This document shows positions 18,824-26,925 of a stretch of DNA of 64,000 nt, one piece after another. The position numbers were made by a program, and so were the translations under genes. Source of the stretch: Armatimonadota bacterium (GTDB taxonomy: Bacteria > Armatimonadota > Fimbriimonadia > Fimbriimonadales > Fimbriimonadaceae); NCBI GenBank assembly GCA_037138755.1, contig JBAXHT010000001.1, positions 1,273,805 through 1,337,804 on the forward strand. The letters are read 5' to 3'. Each line of letters opens with the position of its first letter. Position 1 is the first letter of the stretch. The notes under the pieces were generated by a model. That model searched no databases. It was not told the DNA's origin and saw only the letters and a program-made list of their open reading frames with translations.

Positions 18824-19654
18824 CGTGACGAGCACGTCTGCGAGGGATGGGCGGCGGACGAGGGTGCAACGAACGTCTCCGTAACCTTCGATGAGGAGCT
18901 TTTGAGCGAGCTCTTGACCTTCAAACGTCTCGACTCGCAGACCTTCAGGAATCTCGGTGACCTTAATCGCAAACGGCTCGATCATCGACCGAATTGCGTG
19001 AGACCGTGTGGTTTCAATCACTACCTCGCCCGGCACTGTTCTCGCTCGGAGGGCTTCAATGGACGAAGATGCTCTGAAACTAGAGTCCTTCATGACAACA
19101 ACTCCGTCGCATTGGTCGATGATGTCGACTTGGTTGGTAGTGATAATGTGGATGGTTCCCTCCTCTTGTCTTCGCTTCTGCAGACCGTTGAGAATATCGC
19201 GACGAGTCTTGAGGTCGACCAAATCGACGAGCATGTCGATCATGACGATCTGGTTGTGTTCGCAAAAAGCGGGCAAGAGGCACATTGCGGCGAGTTGGCC
19301 GGGGCTGGCATCTGAAACTGAACTCGCTCGCGCTTCCCAAAGCCCACAAATAGTGAGCGCATCGCTTGCCCGGGAGGCCGCAGACGCGCCTCCCTTTAGA
19401 CGGGCAAGAGAGTCGATTCGTCCACGCTTGGGGATCTGGCGTTCGTCTAGCAAACGCAGATCTGAGTTTGCAGAAAAGGAGCCGAGGGCTGGTCGTAACT
19501 GCCCGGCCAAGACCCTGAGTAGCGCAGTCTTACCAGACCCTGCAGCGCCGACAATTGCCACCGCTTGTCCGGGCGCAACCTCAAGACTCAGGCTCGTCCC
19601 GCCTTTGACGAGGGCGAGGTTCTCGATCCTGAGTCCGGAGGGCACGGTGCTCAT
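18815..19654 (-). CDS. Degenerate ABC-type ATPase
   Basis: The 279-residue protein has a clear Walker A (GAAGSGKTAL, about residues 36-45) in an ABC-like N-terminus (LRIENLALVKGGTSLSLEV). Its signature region is SPGQLAAM rather than LSGGQ. The Walker B strand IVMIDMLVDLVD lacks the usual acidic pair D-E, and the switch position reads ITTNQ rather than xTH. A C-terminal domain of about 80 residues resembles those of ABC-2 ATPases (LADVLVTLL at the end). It may bind ATP but hydrolyse it poorly, acting as a regulatory or paired half. No permease gene is adjacent. The start overlaps the aminopeptidase stop (ATGA). Confidence 0.75.
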   Translation of the reverse strand: MSTVPSGLRIENLALVKGGTSLSLEVAPGQAVAIVGAAGSGKTALLRVLAGQLRPALGSFSANSDLRLLDERQIPKRGRIDSLARLKGGASAASRASDALTICGLWEARASSVSDASPGQLAAMCLLPAFCEHNQIVMIDMLVDLVDLKTRRDILNGLQKRRQEEGTIHIITTNQVDIIDQCDGVVVMKDSSFRASSSIEALRARTVPGEVVIETTRSHAIRSMIEPFAIKVTEIPEGLRVETFEGQELAQKLLIEGYGDVRCTLVRRPSLADVLVTLL

Positions 19655-20727
19655 GCCAAGGGCAGTTCGAGGAGCTCTTTGGTGCTTCCAGTGAGGTTGA
19701 TCACGCCGGTTTCGGTGACGACTACGTTGTCCTCAATACGGCAGCCGCCCCACCCTTCCAGATAGACGCCAGGTTCGACCGTCCACACTTGACCGGGTTC
19801 GAGGACGGTTTTGCTACCTACGCCGAGGCGTCCGGTGTCATGAACGAGAATTCCGAGGCCGTGTCCGAGGCCATGGCCAAAGTGCTTCGCAAGTCCGATT
19901 TCGTCGAAGACTTCGCGGGCTTTTGCATCTACAGTTTCTGCAACGACTCCCGCTTTCATCATTTTGATGGATTCAAGCTGAGCTTTTAGAACTTGGTTGT
20001 AGACTTCGCGAGTTCGCTCATCGGCCTTTCCGACGACGACGGTTCTGGTCATGTCCGCGCAGTAGCCATCGAGCTGCGCACCGAAGTCCATGGTCAGAAA
20101 TTCGCCGTTTTCGACTTGCTTGTCTGTCGCCTTGCCGTGTGGGCGTGCACTGTTGGGGCCAGAGACAACGATTGGCTCGAAAGACATATGTCCACCTTGG
20201 CGACGGATGAAGAACTCCATCTCAAGTTGAATCTCGTGCTCGGAGAGTCCCGGCTGGATGATTCGAATGAGATGACTGAAACAGGCGTCCGTCAGCTCAC
20301 ACGCACGTTTTAGCTTCGCGATTTCCGCTTCGGACTTGACCATGCGCAAGTTTTCGATGATATCGCCAAGTGGCTTGAGCAAGATGCCCTCCAGCTTTTC
20401 ACCCCAGGTGAGATATTGGCCATAGGTCGTATTGACTGACTCGAATCCGACTTCTTTAATTCCGAGTTCCGTGAAGATTTCCGATAGAGCCTGGAAACTG
20501 GTTTTGGGAGTTGCGAAGCTCCGTATGTCCATCCCGGAAACTTGCTCCTGAGCTTGAATCGTGTATCGACTGTCCGTCAAGAAAACCACTGCGTTGGAGG
20601 TGACGATCACATAACCAAATGTCCCTGTGAATCCGGTCAGCCAAAACACATTGGTAGGAGCAGAGATGAGGGCGGCGGAGTAGCCACCTTCGGCAAGGGC
20701 AGCGCGTAGGCGAACAAGATTTGACAT
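19651..20727 (-). CDS. Xaa-Pro aminopeptidase/dipeptidase, peptidase family M24
   Basis: This 358-residue protein has an N-terminal creatinase-like domain (about residues 1-125) and a pita-bread M24 catalytic domain (about 130-358). The five expected dimetal ligands are visible: D214 in MDFG, D225 in CADMT, H289 in GHGLGHGLG, E318 in VEPG and E332 in IEDN. It should remove N-terminal residues before proline or cleave Xaa-Pro dipeptides in the cytosol. I prefer ATG 20727, which overlaps the aroQ stop by one base (TAATG); a longer frame upstream lies inside aroQ. Bacterial genomes often place this gene beside aroQ and efp; efp is not seen in this window. Confidence 0.95.
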   Translation of the reverse strand: MSNLVRLRAALAEGGYSAALISAPTNVFWLTGFTGTFGYVIVTSNAVVFLTDSRYTIQAQEQVSGMDIRSFATPKTSFQALSEIFTELGIKEVGFESVNTTYGQYLTWGEKLEGILLKPLGDIIENLRMVKSEAEIAKLKRACELTDACFSHLIRIIQPGLSEHEIQLEMEFFIRRQGGHMSFEPIVVSGPNSARPHGKATDKQVENGEFLTMDFGAQLDGYCADMTRTVVVGKADERTREVYNQVLKAQLESIKMMKAGVVAETVDAKAREVFDEIGLAKHFGHGLGHGLGILVHDTGRLGVGSKTVLEPGQVWTVEPGVYLEGWGGCRIEDNVVVTETGVINLTGSTKELLELPLA

Positions 20728-21182
20728 TAAACGACTTCCTTTTGGAGATTCAGCAAGGCTTGGATTCCGAGAATATATCCGAACCCGCCGAATCCGATAA
20801 CTTGACCAACACATACGGGAGCGATCACGCTTTTGTGCCGGAATTCTTCGCGGGCGTGGACATTGGACAGGTGAACTTCGATGACGGGGAGGCGAACGCT
20901 GGAAAGTGCATCGCGCAAAGCGATGGAATAGTGGGTCAGTCCTCCGGGGTTAATGATGATCCCATCCGCCCATTTGCGGTGCTCCTGAATCGTGTCGATG
21001 AGAATGCCTTCGGAGTTCGATTGGATGATTCTCGACTCGATGCTCAGCCTCGCGCACTCGGCTTTGATGTCATCGTCAATGTCGTCAAGTGGCTTCTTTC
21101 CGTAAACATCTGGCTCGCGAAAGCCAGTGAGGTTCAGGTTCGGGCCGTGAAGCACGAGGATTTTGAAAATCGATTCACTCAT
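20727..21182 (-). CDS. aroQ: Type II 3-dehydroquinate dehydratase
   Basis: This 151-residue enzyme catalyses the third step of the shikimate pathway, dehydration of 3-dehydroquinate, as a dodecamer in the cytosol. All family blocks are present: [19 protein letters not shown] with the catalytic Tyr27, [25 protein letters not shown], and [17 protein letters not shown] with the catalytic His and the substrate-binding Ser-Asn. The length is typical. ATG 21182 lies inside the end of the Trm112-like gene, giving an eight-base overlap, and the stop shares one base with the aminopeptidase start, so the three are translationally coupled. Chorismate made by this pathway also feeds MqnA (36003-36905). 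Confidence 0.97.
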   Translation of the reverse strand: MSESIFKILVLHGPNLNLTGFREPDVYGKKPLDDIDDDIKAECARLSIESRIIQSNSEGILIDTIQEHRKWADGIIINPGGLTHYSIALRDALSSVRLPVIEVHLSNVHAREEFRHKSVIAPVCVGQVIGFGGFGYILGIQALLNLQKEVV

Positions 21183-21354
21183 CAGTGCCTACGATTCTAT
21201 CCTCTGGAAGCAACTGGGGAATGCCTTCGACGATGGGATATCGGTCTCCGGTCACGGTGCAGACCAAAAACTCTCCTTCACGCTTGAAAGGGGGCCGATC
21301 CGGGTGATTTGGATTTCCAAGAATATCTAAGAGTCGTTCGTCGAACGTTGGCAT
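21175..21354 (-). CDS. Trm112-like small protein lacking the N-terminal CxxC
   Basis: This 59-residue frame begins [20 protein letters not shown] and ends with [17 protein letters not shown], the typical Trm112/UPF0434 pattern (LLxIL-x-CPxC ... YPIxxGIPxLLPE). The usual zinc-binding CPxC is replaced by NPNH; one cysteine remains at position 32. Trm112-type proteins in bacteria are small partners of methyltransferases or of lipid-A/glycosyl-transfer enzymes. It lies between a glycosyltransferase gene, with which it overlaps by 28 bases, and aroQ, which it overlaps by eight. A GAGGA lies just upstream of ATG 21354. The coupling and the intact C-terminal motif support a real gene. Confidence 0.8.
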   Translation of the reverse strand: MPTFDERLLDILGNPNHPDRPPFKREGEFLVCTVTGDRYPIVEGIPQLLPEDRIVGTDE

Positions 21355-22403
21355 GCTTCCTCATAGGCCCGGATGTGCTGCCGAGCCGACTCCGACCAAG
21401 TGAACTGCTTCTCGCGAATGAGGCCCCTCTGGCTGAATTCAGCTAGTTTACTTGGCTCGTTGAGGAGCTCTGCGATTGCGGTGGTCCACTCTGAAGCCGC
21501 ATAGGAGTTCATGACCTTGGCAGCGTTTCCAGCGACTTCGGGCATCGCACCTCCGATCCCGCACATGACCGGACACCCGCAGCCGAATGCCTCGACAATG
21601 GGAATTCCATACCCTTCGTGGAGGCTGGGGGCTAGGTAAAGGGCCGCCGCCGAGTAGAGCGCGGAAAGCTGCTTTTCTGATACGTATCCAACGGACTGAA
21701 TGCGGCGCGAAGCAAGCTTCTGGGTTGCTTTCCCCGTCACGATCAGCTTGTGGGGGAGGGCGTCTGGTAGGCCATTGACGGCCGCAACGGCAAGTTCCTG
21801 GTTCTTCCGGGCCCAGTTGGTTCCGACAGTCAGCAAGAACGGCTCTCTTACGCCAAGCTCTTTGAGGATTCTCTCCCGTTCGAGTATTTCCACAGGAGCG
21901 ATCCACGGGGGACGGGCGTTATACGCAACCACGACTTTTCCTTTTGATGCAGGGATGAACCGTTCAATTTCGGCTTTTGAGGAGTTGCTAACGGTCAGAA
22001 TTCGCTTCGCCACTTTTGCGGCGAGTGGGATTGAGCGACGCAGCGAGCGAAGGTCTCCGGCTGAAAACCATTCGGGTCCGATGTAGAACGAGGTGTCGTG
22101 GATGGTCGTGACACCGTTTTTTGCAAGAGGACTCAGAGAATATTGAACGTGTAGCACGTCAGCTTTCAGCTTCCTGGCAGCCATCGGGAGCTTCACAAGG
22201 CTCCAGAGGCGACCTCCACCAGGAATTACTTCCCATTGGCAATTTGGTCCGAACGGAACTTCCCGCGACCGGGGCTTGTTAGAGAAGAAGATAATCTCGT
22301 GTTCGGAATGTTCGCGGATCAAAGTGTCGACGAGGCAAGTCCAATAGGTGCTGTCGCCGGTATTTGTTCCGCTGATCAACCGGGCATCAATCGCAATTCT
22401 CAA
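21327..22403 (-). CDS. Glycosyltransferase family 4 protein
   Basis: This 358-residue GT-B-fold enzyme has an N-terminal Rossmann domain (MRIAIDARLISG; LHVQYSLSPLAKNGVTTIHD) and a C-terminal domain with the nucleotide-sugar motif SLHEGYGIPIVEAFGCGCPV, the family-4 E-x7-E signature. It probably transfers a hexose, mannose being common, to an envelope glycan or lipid at the inner membrane face. The TTG start at 22403 is backed by an AAGGAGAG seven bases upstream, the strongest ribosome site seen in this part. The downstream genes (Trm112-like, aroQ, aminopeptidase, ABC) all overlap, so this is the head of a five-gene operon. The sugar and acceptor are unknown. Confidence 0.92.
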   Translation of the reverse strand: MRIAIDARLISGTNTGDSTYWTCLVDTLIREHSEHEIIFFSNKPRSREVPFGPNCQWEVIPGGGRLWSLVKLPMAARKLKADVLHVQYSLSPLAKNGVTTIHDTSFYIGPEWFSAGDLRSLRRSIPLAAKVAKRILTVSNSSKAEIERFIPASKGKVVVAYNARPPWIAPVEILERERILKELGVREPFLLTVGTNWARKNQELAVAAVNGLPDALPHKLIVTGKATQKLASRRIQSVGYVSEKQLSALYSAAALYLAPSLHEGYGIPIVEAFGCGCPVMCGIGGAMPEVAGNAAKVMNSYAASEWTTAIAELLNEPSKLAEFSQRGLIREKQFTWSESARQHIRAYEEACQRSTNDS

Positions 22404-22486
22404 TTCAGGACTCTCCTTGGCAAGAAACTTGCGAGCGTCAACATCTTCTACAATAGTCTAACGGATCGCCATTATTCCAAAACGCC

Positions 22487-22867
22487 ATGAAACAACGTAA
22501 ATCCCCTGTCGCCCTCATTATCGTCGCCGTCTTCGCCGGAGTCGGACTGATGATCGCCGCTAAGCCCTTCCGCGAAGAGAACCTCTCAATGGAAGAAAAG
22601 ATGAAACTTGCTCAGGAACGAGCTCAAGCTGAAGCCGCCTCGAAGATGGCGAACGCTCCGGCGCCCAAGGCAGATCTTAAGGCAGAATCAGCAGCATTGT
22701 CTACAGAAATTCAAAAGTCGGTCAATGTAGCTAAGCGCCCGGGTGCTCCTGCCGAAGAGGGAGGATTGCCGGAAGCACCGGTCATCATCAAGCCAGAAGA
22801 CAAGGTTTACATCCCCAAGCCAAACTCGGCTTCCACTTCTAGTCAGTGGTACGACACAAAGAAGTAA
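22487..22867 (+). CDS. Small single-span membrane protein of unknown function
   Basis: The 126-residue product has a positively charged N-terminus (MKQRKS) and one span (VALIIVAVFAGVGLMIAA, about residues 7-24). The rest is Ala/Glu/Lys-rich, probably helical at about residues 30-60, and then proline-rich (KPEDKVYIPKPNSAS). I recognise no domain. It may be a periplasmic-facing linker protein. It is transcribed divergently from the glycosyltransferase operon with 83 bases between the starts, and its 3' end overlaps the convergent ABC gene by 29 bases. Codon use matches the neighbours, and the ATG at 22487 is the only plausible start. Confidence 0.65.
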   Translation: MKQRKSPVALIIVAVFAGVGLMIAAKPFREENLSMEEKMKLAQERAQAEAASKMANAPAPKADLKAESAALSTEIQKSVNVAKRPGAPAEEGGLPEAPVIIKPEDKVYIPKPNSASTSSQWYDTKK

Positions 22868-23612
22868 CAGCGACGACCGTTTCTGAGTCAATGACTCGGA
22901 AGTCTGTGTCATAGGTACGCTTCAAAACGTTTGAAGCGTGAATCTCACCAAGCGACTCGAATACTTCGAGTCGCTTCTCATTGATGAATCCCCATTTTGC
23001 AGGAAGCCTCAGGCCTTGATTCACGTCGTGCACGGTAAGCAGGATCGTCTTTCCGGTTTCGGCGAGATTGACAACTAACTCTAACACGCTCAAAACATGG
23101 GCGACATCAAGCTGGCTAGCGGGTTCGTCGAGAACCAGAATGTCGGCATCTTGAGCGATGGCCCTGGCGATCCGTACCCGCTGTTTTTCGCCACCACTTA
23201 GCTCAAGCAACGGACGATCAGCCAAGTGAGCCGCATCGCAAACCGCGAGCGCGCGCATGGTCACGTCGACGTCGAACTTCGATTCGAAGACCGAGTCCGA
23301 TAAAGCAGCCCTGCCAAGTGCTGTGAATTCTTTAGCCGTCCAGCCAAATTCAACAAACTCTTCCTGAGGAACCCAAGCGATCTTTTGGCATCGCTGTGAC
23401 AGCGGCAAAGTTGTAACATCTGTCTGATCGATCTCGACTCTTCCGGTCCGCGGACGGATCATGCCACATACGGTCTGCAGGAACGTGGATTTTCCCGAGC
23501 CATTCGGGCCCAGCAGGACGAAAATCTCTCCGGAGCGAAGGTCAAGGGAAAACGGCTCGATCAAGACATCCGTTCTCCCAACCTCCAGGTCTCGGATGGA
23601 CAGGTCAGCCAA
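22839..23612 (-). CDS. ABC transporter ATP-binding protein, FecE/BtuD type
   Basis: This 257-residue ATPase has Walker A GPNGSGKST (about residues 34-42), signature LSGGEKQRV (about 138-146), Walker B ILVLDEP (about 157-163), D-loop SQLDVAH and switch LTVHDVN. The D-x-N-Q-x-L pattern after the switch histidine is typical of importers of iron chelates and cobalamin. No permease or binding-protein gene is adjacent; instead it is coupled (TTG start, GGAGG upstream, eight-base overlap) to the fused ABC exporter gene. Its partner may be encoded elsewhere. Its 3' end overlaps the small membrane protein gene. Confidence 0.88.
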   Translation of the reverse strand: MADLSIRDLEVGRTDVLIEPFSLDLRSGEIFVLLGPNGSGKSTFLQTVCGMIRPRTGRVEIDQTDVTTLPLSQRCQKIAWVPQEEFVEFGWTAKEFTALGRAALSDSVFESKFDVDVTMRALAVCDAAHLADRPLLELSGGEKQRVRIARAIAQDADILVLDEPASQLDVAHVLSVLELVVNLAETGKTILLTVHDVNQGLRLPAKWGFINEKRLEVFESLGEIHASNVLKRTYDTDFRVIDSETVVAVTSLCRTTD

Positions 23613-25473
23613 GGTTGTCCTCCAACAAGCCGTCGCTAAACGCTTTGAATAATAGGGAGTACTGACCGTTCTTCGCCATCAGATCGGTATGCGAGCCTTG
23701 TTCAATGACTTCGCCGCGTTTAAGAAACAGAATCGAATCTGCTCTTGCAGCGGTCGTAAGACGGTGGGCGATGAACATTGTCGTGCGGGTCTCCATGACC
23801 TCTTGGAGAGCGGCGGTGACTGCCTTCTCACTCTCGGCATCCAGGGCACTAGTTGCTTCGTCAAGCAGAAGAATCGAGGGGTCCCGGACCAGTGCTCGTG
23901 CGATGGCAATGCGTTGCATTTGCCCGCCGCTCAGGCGAACGCCTCGTTCGCCAAGCACAGGAACGTTCCGTTCTCGGAACTCACGTGAGAAGTCTTCGGC
24001 GTGAGCCATTTGAAGGGCTTTTGTAAGCTGTTCGTCCGAGGCGTCTGGAGTGCCGAGGCGTAGGTTCTCGTCAATTCCACCCGCGAACAAAAAGGTGTGC
24101 TGAGGGACCACGCCAATCTGGCTGCGGAGCCAGTTCACATCAAGATGCTTGATATCAGTTCCGTCAAGATAGATTGCTCCACTGGTCGGCTCATAGAATC
24201 TTTGCAGCAGGTCAGCGATCGTAGATTTTCCGGCTCCACTAGGGCCAACAAGGGCAAGTGAGGTGCCGGGTTGAATGGAGAACGAGACGTTTCGAAGCGC
24301 CCAAGTTCCGTCAGGGTAGACGAAGGAGACATCGCGGAACTCAATCAGTCCGCTAATTGCATCAAGCGTCTGACGACCGGTGTGCTCGGGCGGAAGGGGC
24401 ACATCAAGGATTTCTGAATAAATCCGATCAGCGGCACCTTGGACGGAGGAGTAGGTTGATGACAGGTTAGTGATGCCACGAAACCCCTGATTGATGGCAT
24501 CGAGAGCAAACGCCAGTGCTCCCATACTGGCCACCGTCATGTTTCCCCTGAGAGCCAAATAGCCGCCAATCAGAAAGGCTAAGGCCAAACCAAAAGCTCC
24601 TAGCATTTCGACCATCGGTCGCAGGCGAGCAACGAGTTCTGCCGAGCGGAGCTGGCTCTTCAAGCTCTTGTTTAGAAGGGACGCATAATCCTGTTCCACA
24701 TTCTGTTCAGCGCCAAACGCTTTGACGACTCGGACGCCTTGTAGCACCTCCTGGGTGACAGCGCCTACTTCGGCAAAATCGCTTTGCACTTGCTTCTGGG
24801 CAAGACGCATTTTTTTTGCGTTTCGTTGCACGATGTAAGCGATAATCGGGAGCATTAGCAGGGTGACAACCGCCATTTGCCACTGCAAAATCAGAATCGC
24901 GATCAGGGCAATGATGGCTTTGAGCGGGGCTTCGATTGAGTCTCGAAGCACTTGAACCGCCGATTGAAAGACGTTGACATCGTTCGTGAGAATGCTCTGA
25001 ATCGAGCCCGCCCGCTTCTCGTTAAAGTAGGTGACAGGCATTTTGAGGAGCTTTGAAACGAGTCGTTGTCGGAGCCCATTTGTCAGACGAGCAACTGCTT
25101 CCGCCAGGAAGTAGGTTTGACCTCGAGTGAAAAAGTAGCGGAGCAAGAACACGACGACGATCAGCAGTGTGCTAATCTTCATCGCCTCGAATGCCTGTTC
25201 GGCACTTGCCCCGTACCTATCCGCGATCTGCGTCAGTTGAACACGCTTTGCGGGATCGACCTCGGCAGCTAAATCCTTCAGAAAACCGATCTGAAGCTTG
25301 TGAGTGGATCCGATTACGGACAGGTCTTCCAGGAGCCGATTCAGTAACCCAATGATGCTTCCGTAAAGAGCGGAACTGATCGCAGTGCATCCCAGACCGA
25401 TGCGGATTAGTCGCTTTTGACCGATGAGCTCGCGTTGGATGCGCGGGTCCATTTGGAAGCGACTTTTTGCCAT
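23605..25473 (-). CDS. ABC transporter with fused permease and ATPase domains (MsbA-like)
   Basis: The 622-residue half-transporter has an N-terminal six-span exporter domain (about residues 25-345) and a C-terminal ATPase. Walker A is GPSGAGKST, the signature is LSGGQMQRI, Walker B is ILLLDEATSALD and the switch is FIAHRLTT. The loop between spans 1 and 2 is unusually long (about residues 45-105, charged). Homodimers of this type flip lipids, lipid A or peptides outwards across the inner membrane; the large loop makes the substrate uncertain. The gene starts directly after the asnS stop (TAA-ATG) and overlaps the downstream ABC ATPase, giving an asnS-ABC-ABC operon. Confidence 0.92.
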   Translation of the reverse strand: MAKSRFQMDPRIQRELIGQKRLIRIGLGCTAISSALYGSIIGLLNRLLEDLSVIGSTHKLQIGFLKDLAAEVDPAKRVQLTQIADRYGASAEQAFEAMKISTLLIVVVFLLRYFFTRGQTYFLAEAVARLTNGLRQRLVSKLLKMPVTYFNEKRAGSIQSILTNDVNVFQSAVQVLRDSIEAPLKAIIALIAILILQWQMAVVTLLMLPIIAYIVQRNAKKMRLAQKQVQSDFAEVGAVTQEVLQGVRVVKAFGAEQNVEQDYASLLNKSLKSQLRSAELVARLRPMVEMLGAFGLALAFLIGGYLALRGNMTVASMGALAFALDAINQGFRGITNLSSTYSSVQGAADRIYSEILDVPLPPEHTGRQTLDAISGLIEFRDVSFVYPDGTWALRNVSFSIQPGTSLALVGPSGAGKSTIADLLQRFYEPTSGAIYLDGTDIKHLDVNWLRSQIGVVPQHTFLFAGGIDENLRLGTPDASDEQLTKALQMAHAEDFSREFRERNVPVLGERGVRLSGGQMQRIAIARALVRDPSILLLDEATSALDAESEKAVTAALQEVMETRTTMFIAHRLTTAARADSILFLKRGEVIEQGSHTDLMAKNGQYSLLFKAFSDGLLEDNLG

Positions 25474-26865
25474 TTAGAAATCCGCGTTGCCGGGAGTGCG
25501 GAAGTAAGGGATCACGTCCCGAATATTTTTCATTCCCGTCACGTACATCATCAACCGCTCAAAGCCGAGCCCGAAGCCCGCGTGGGGCACTGAGCCGAAA
25601 CGGCGCAGATCAAGGTACCACCAGTAGGCTTCAATCGGCAGACCTGCTTCCAAGATACGCCGCTCAAGCACATCCAGTCGCTCTTCGCGCTGCGATCCGC
25701 CAATGATCTCTCCGATTCGCGGAGCAAGAACGTCCATCGCGCGGACGGTCTTTCCGTCGTCGTTGAGACGCATGTAGAACGCTTTAATCTCCGCGGGATA
25801 ATCGGTCAGGATCATTGGTCGTCCAACTTTAACTTCGGTGAGCCATCGTTCGTGCTCGCTCTGCAAGTCAGTTCCCCAGCTAACGGGGTACTCGAAGTTC
25901 TCACCGCTTGCCTCGAGGTGCTTGACCGCTTCCGTGTATGTCATCCGCTCGAACCCGCTTTCTACGACGTGGTTGAGAGTCTTCAGTAGCTCTGGCTCGA
26001 TGCGTTGGTTGAAGAACTCCAGATCGGGCATACAGTTGTCAAGCGCGTGTTGGATCGTCTCCTTCAGAAACTCTTCCGCAAGGTTCATGTTGCCTTCAAG
26101 CGAGCAGAAGGCCATCTCTGGCTCGATCATCCAGAACTCGGCGAGGTGTCGGCTCGTGCTCGAGTTCTCGGCTCGGAACGTGGGGCCAAACGTGTACACG
26201 TTGGTCAGTCCAAGTGCCAACGTTTCGGCATCCAACTGACCACTTACGGTCAAATAAGAAGGCTTGCCAAAGAAATCGTCCGCTGGGTCTTTACGCGCCA
26301 GCTTGTATCCATCTTCGGCGTGTTCCAGAGCGGTCGTGACTTGGAACATCGCTCCAGCACCTTCGCAGTCACTGGCAGTGATGATCGGAGTGTGAATGTA
26401 GTGGAAACCGCGCTTATCGAAGAACTGGTGTACGGCCTGCGACAACTGGTTCCGAACCCGGAAAACCGCGCCAAAGGTGTTCCCACGAACGCGAAGGTGA
26501 GCCTTCTCTCGAAGGAACTCCATGGTCGCTCCCTTCTTCTGCAATGGGTAGGTTAGTGGGTCGGCCTCCCCAAAAATTTCGAGGGAAGAGGCCTTGAGCT
26601 CGACCGCCTGACCCGCAGCCGGAGACTCCACAATCAGTCCAGAAAATGCCACGCACGAACCGGTTGTAACTTTTTTCAAAAGCTCGGCGTCAACAACGCC
26701 TTCATCGACGATGATCTGCAAGTCCTTGAACGTCGAGCCGTCATTAAGCTGAACAAACGATAGACCTTTGCTGTCCCGCCGAGTCTTGACCCAGCCGAAA
26801 GCGGTCGCCTCCGTGCCAGGAGCGAGTTCAAAAAGCTGCTTGATGTAACTACGTCGATAATCCAT
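25474..26865 (-). CDS. asnS: Asparaginyl-tRNA synthetase
   Basis: This is a 463-residue class IIb synthetase that charges tRNA-Asn. An N-terminal OB-fold anticodon-binding domain ([20 protein letters not shown], about residues 19-38) is followed by the catalytic core. Motif 2 is visible as [21 protein letters not shown] and motif 3 as [15 protein letters not shown]. It ends with [12 protein letters not shown], the usual AsnRS C-terminus, and FRAEN rather than FRDED favours Asn over Asp specificity. Having asnS suggests that direct charging of tRNA-Asn is possible here; gatCAB was not seen in this window. It starts at ATG 26865, and two ABC genes follow without a gap. Confidence 0.96.
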   Translation of the reverse strand: MDYRRSYIKQLFELAPGTEATAFGWVKTRRDSKGLSFVQLNDGSTFKDLQIIVDEGVVDAELLKKVTTGSCVAFSGLIVESPAAGQAVELKASSLEIFGEADPLTYPLQKKGATMEFLREKAHLRVRGNTFGAVFRVRNQLSQAVHQFFDKRGFHYIHTPIITASDCEGAGAMFQVTTALEHAEDGYKLARKDPADDFFGKPSYLTVSGQLDAETLALGLTNVYTFGPTFRAENSSTSRHLAEFWMIEPEMAFCSLEGNMNLAEEFLKETIQHALDNCMPDLEFFNQRIEPELLKTLNHVVESGFERMTYTEAVKHLEASGENFEYPVSWGTDLQSEHERWLTEVKVGRPMILTDYPAEIKAFYMRLNDDGKTVRAMDVLAPRIGEIIGGSQREERLDVLERRILEAGLPIEAYWWYLDLRRFGSVPHAGFGLGFERLMMYVTGMKNIRDVIPYFRTPGNADF

Positions 26866-26925
26866 GTGAAACTGCTAGGTTCAGGATACCGGAGCGTGAG
26901 GTTTGAACGGCAGTTGGCCGGGAAT

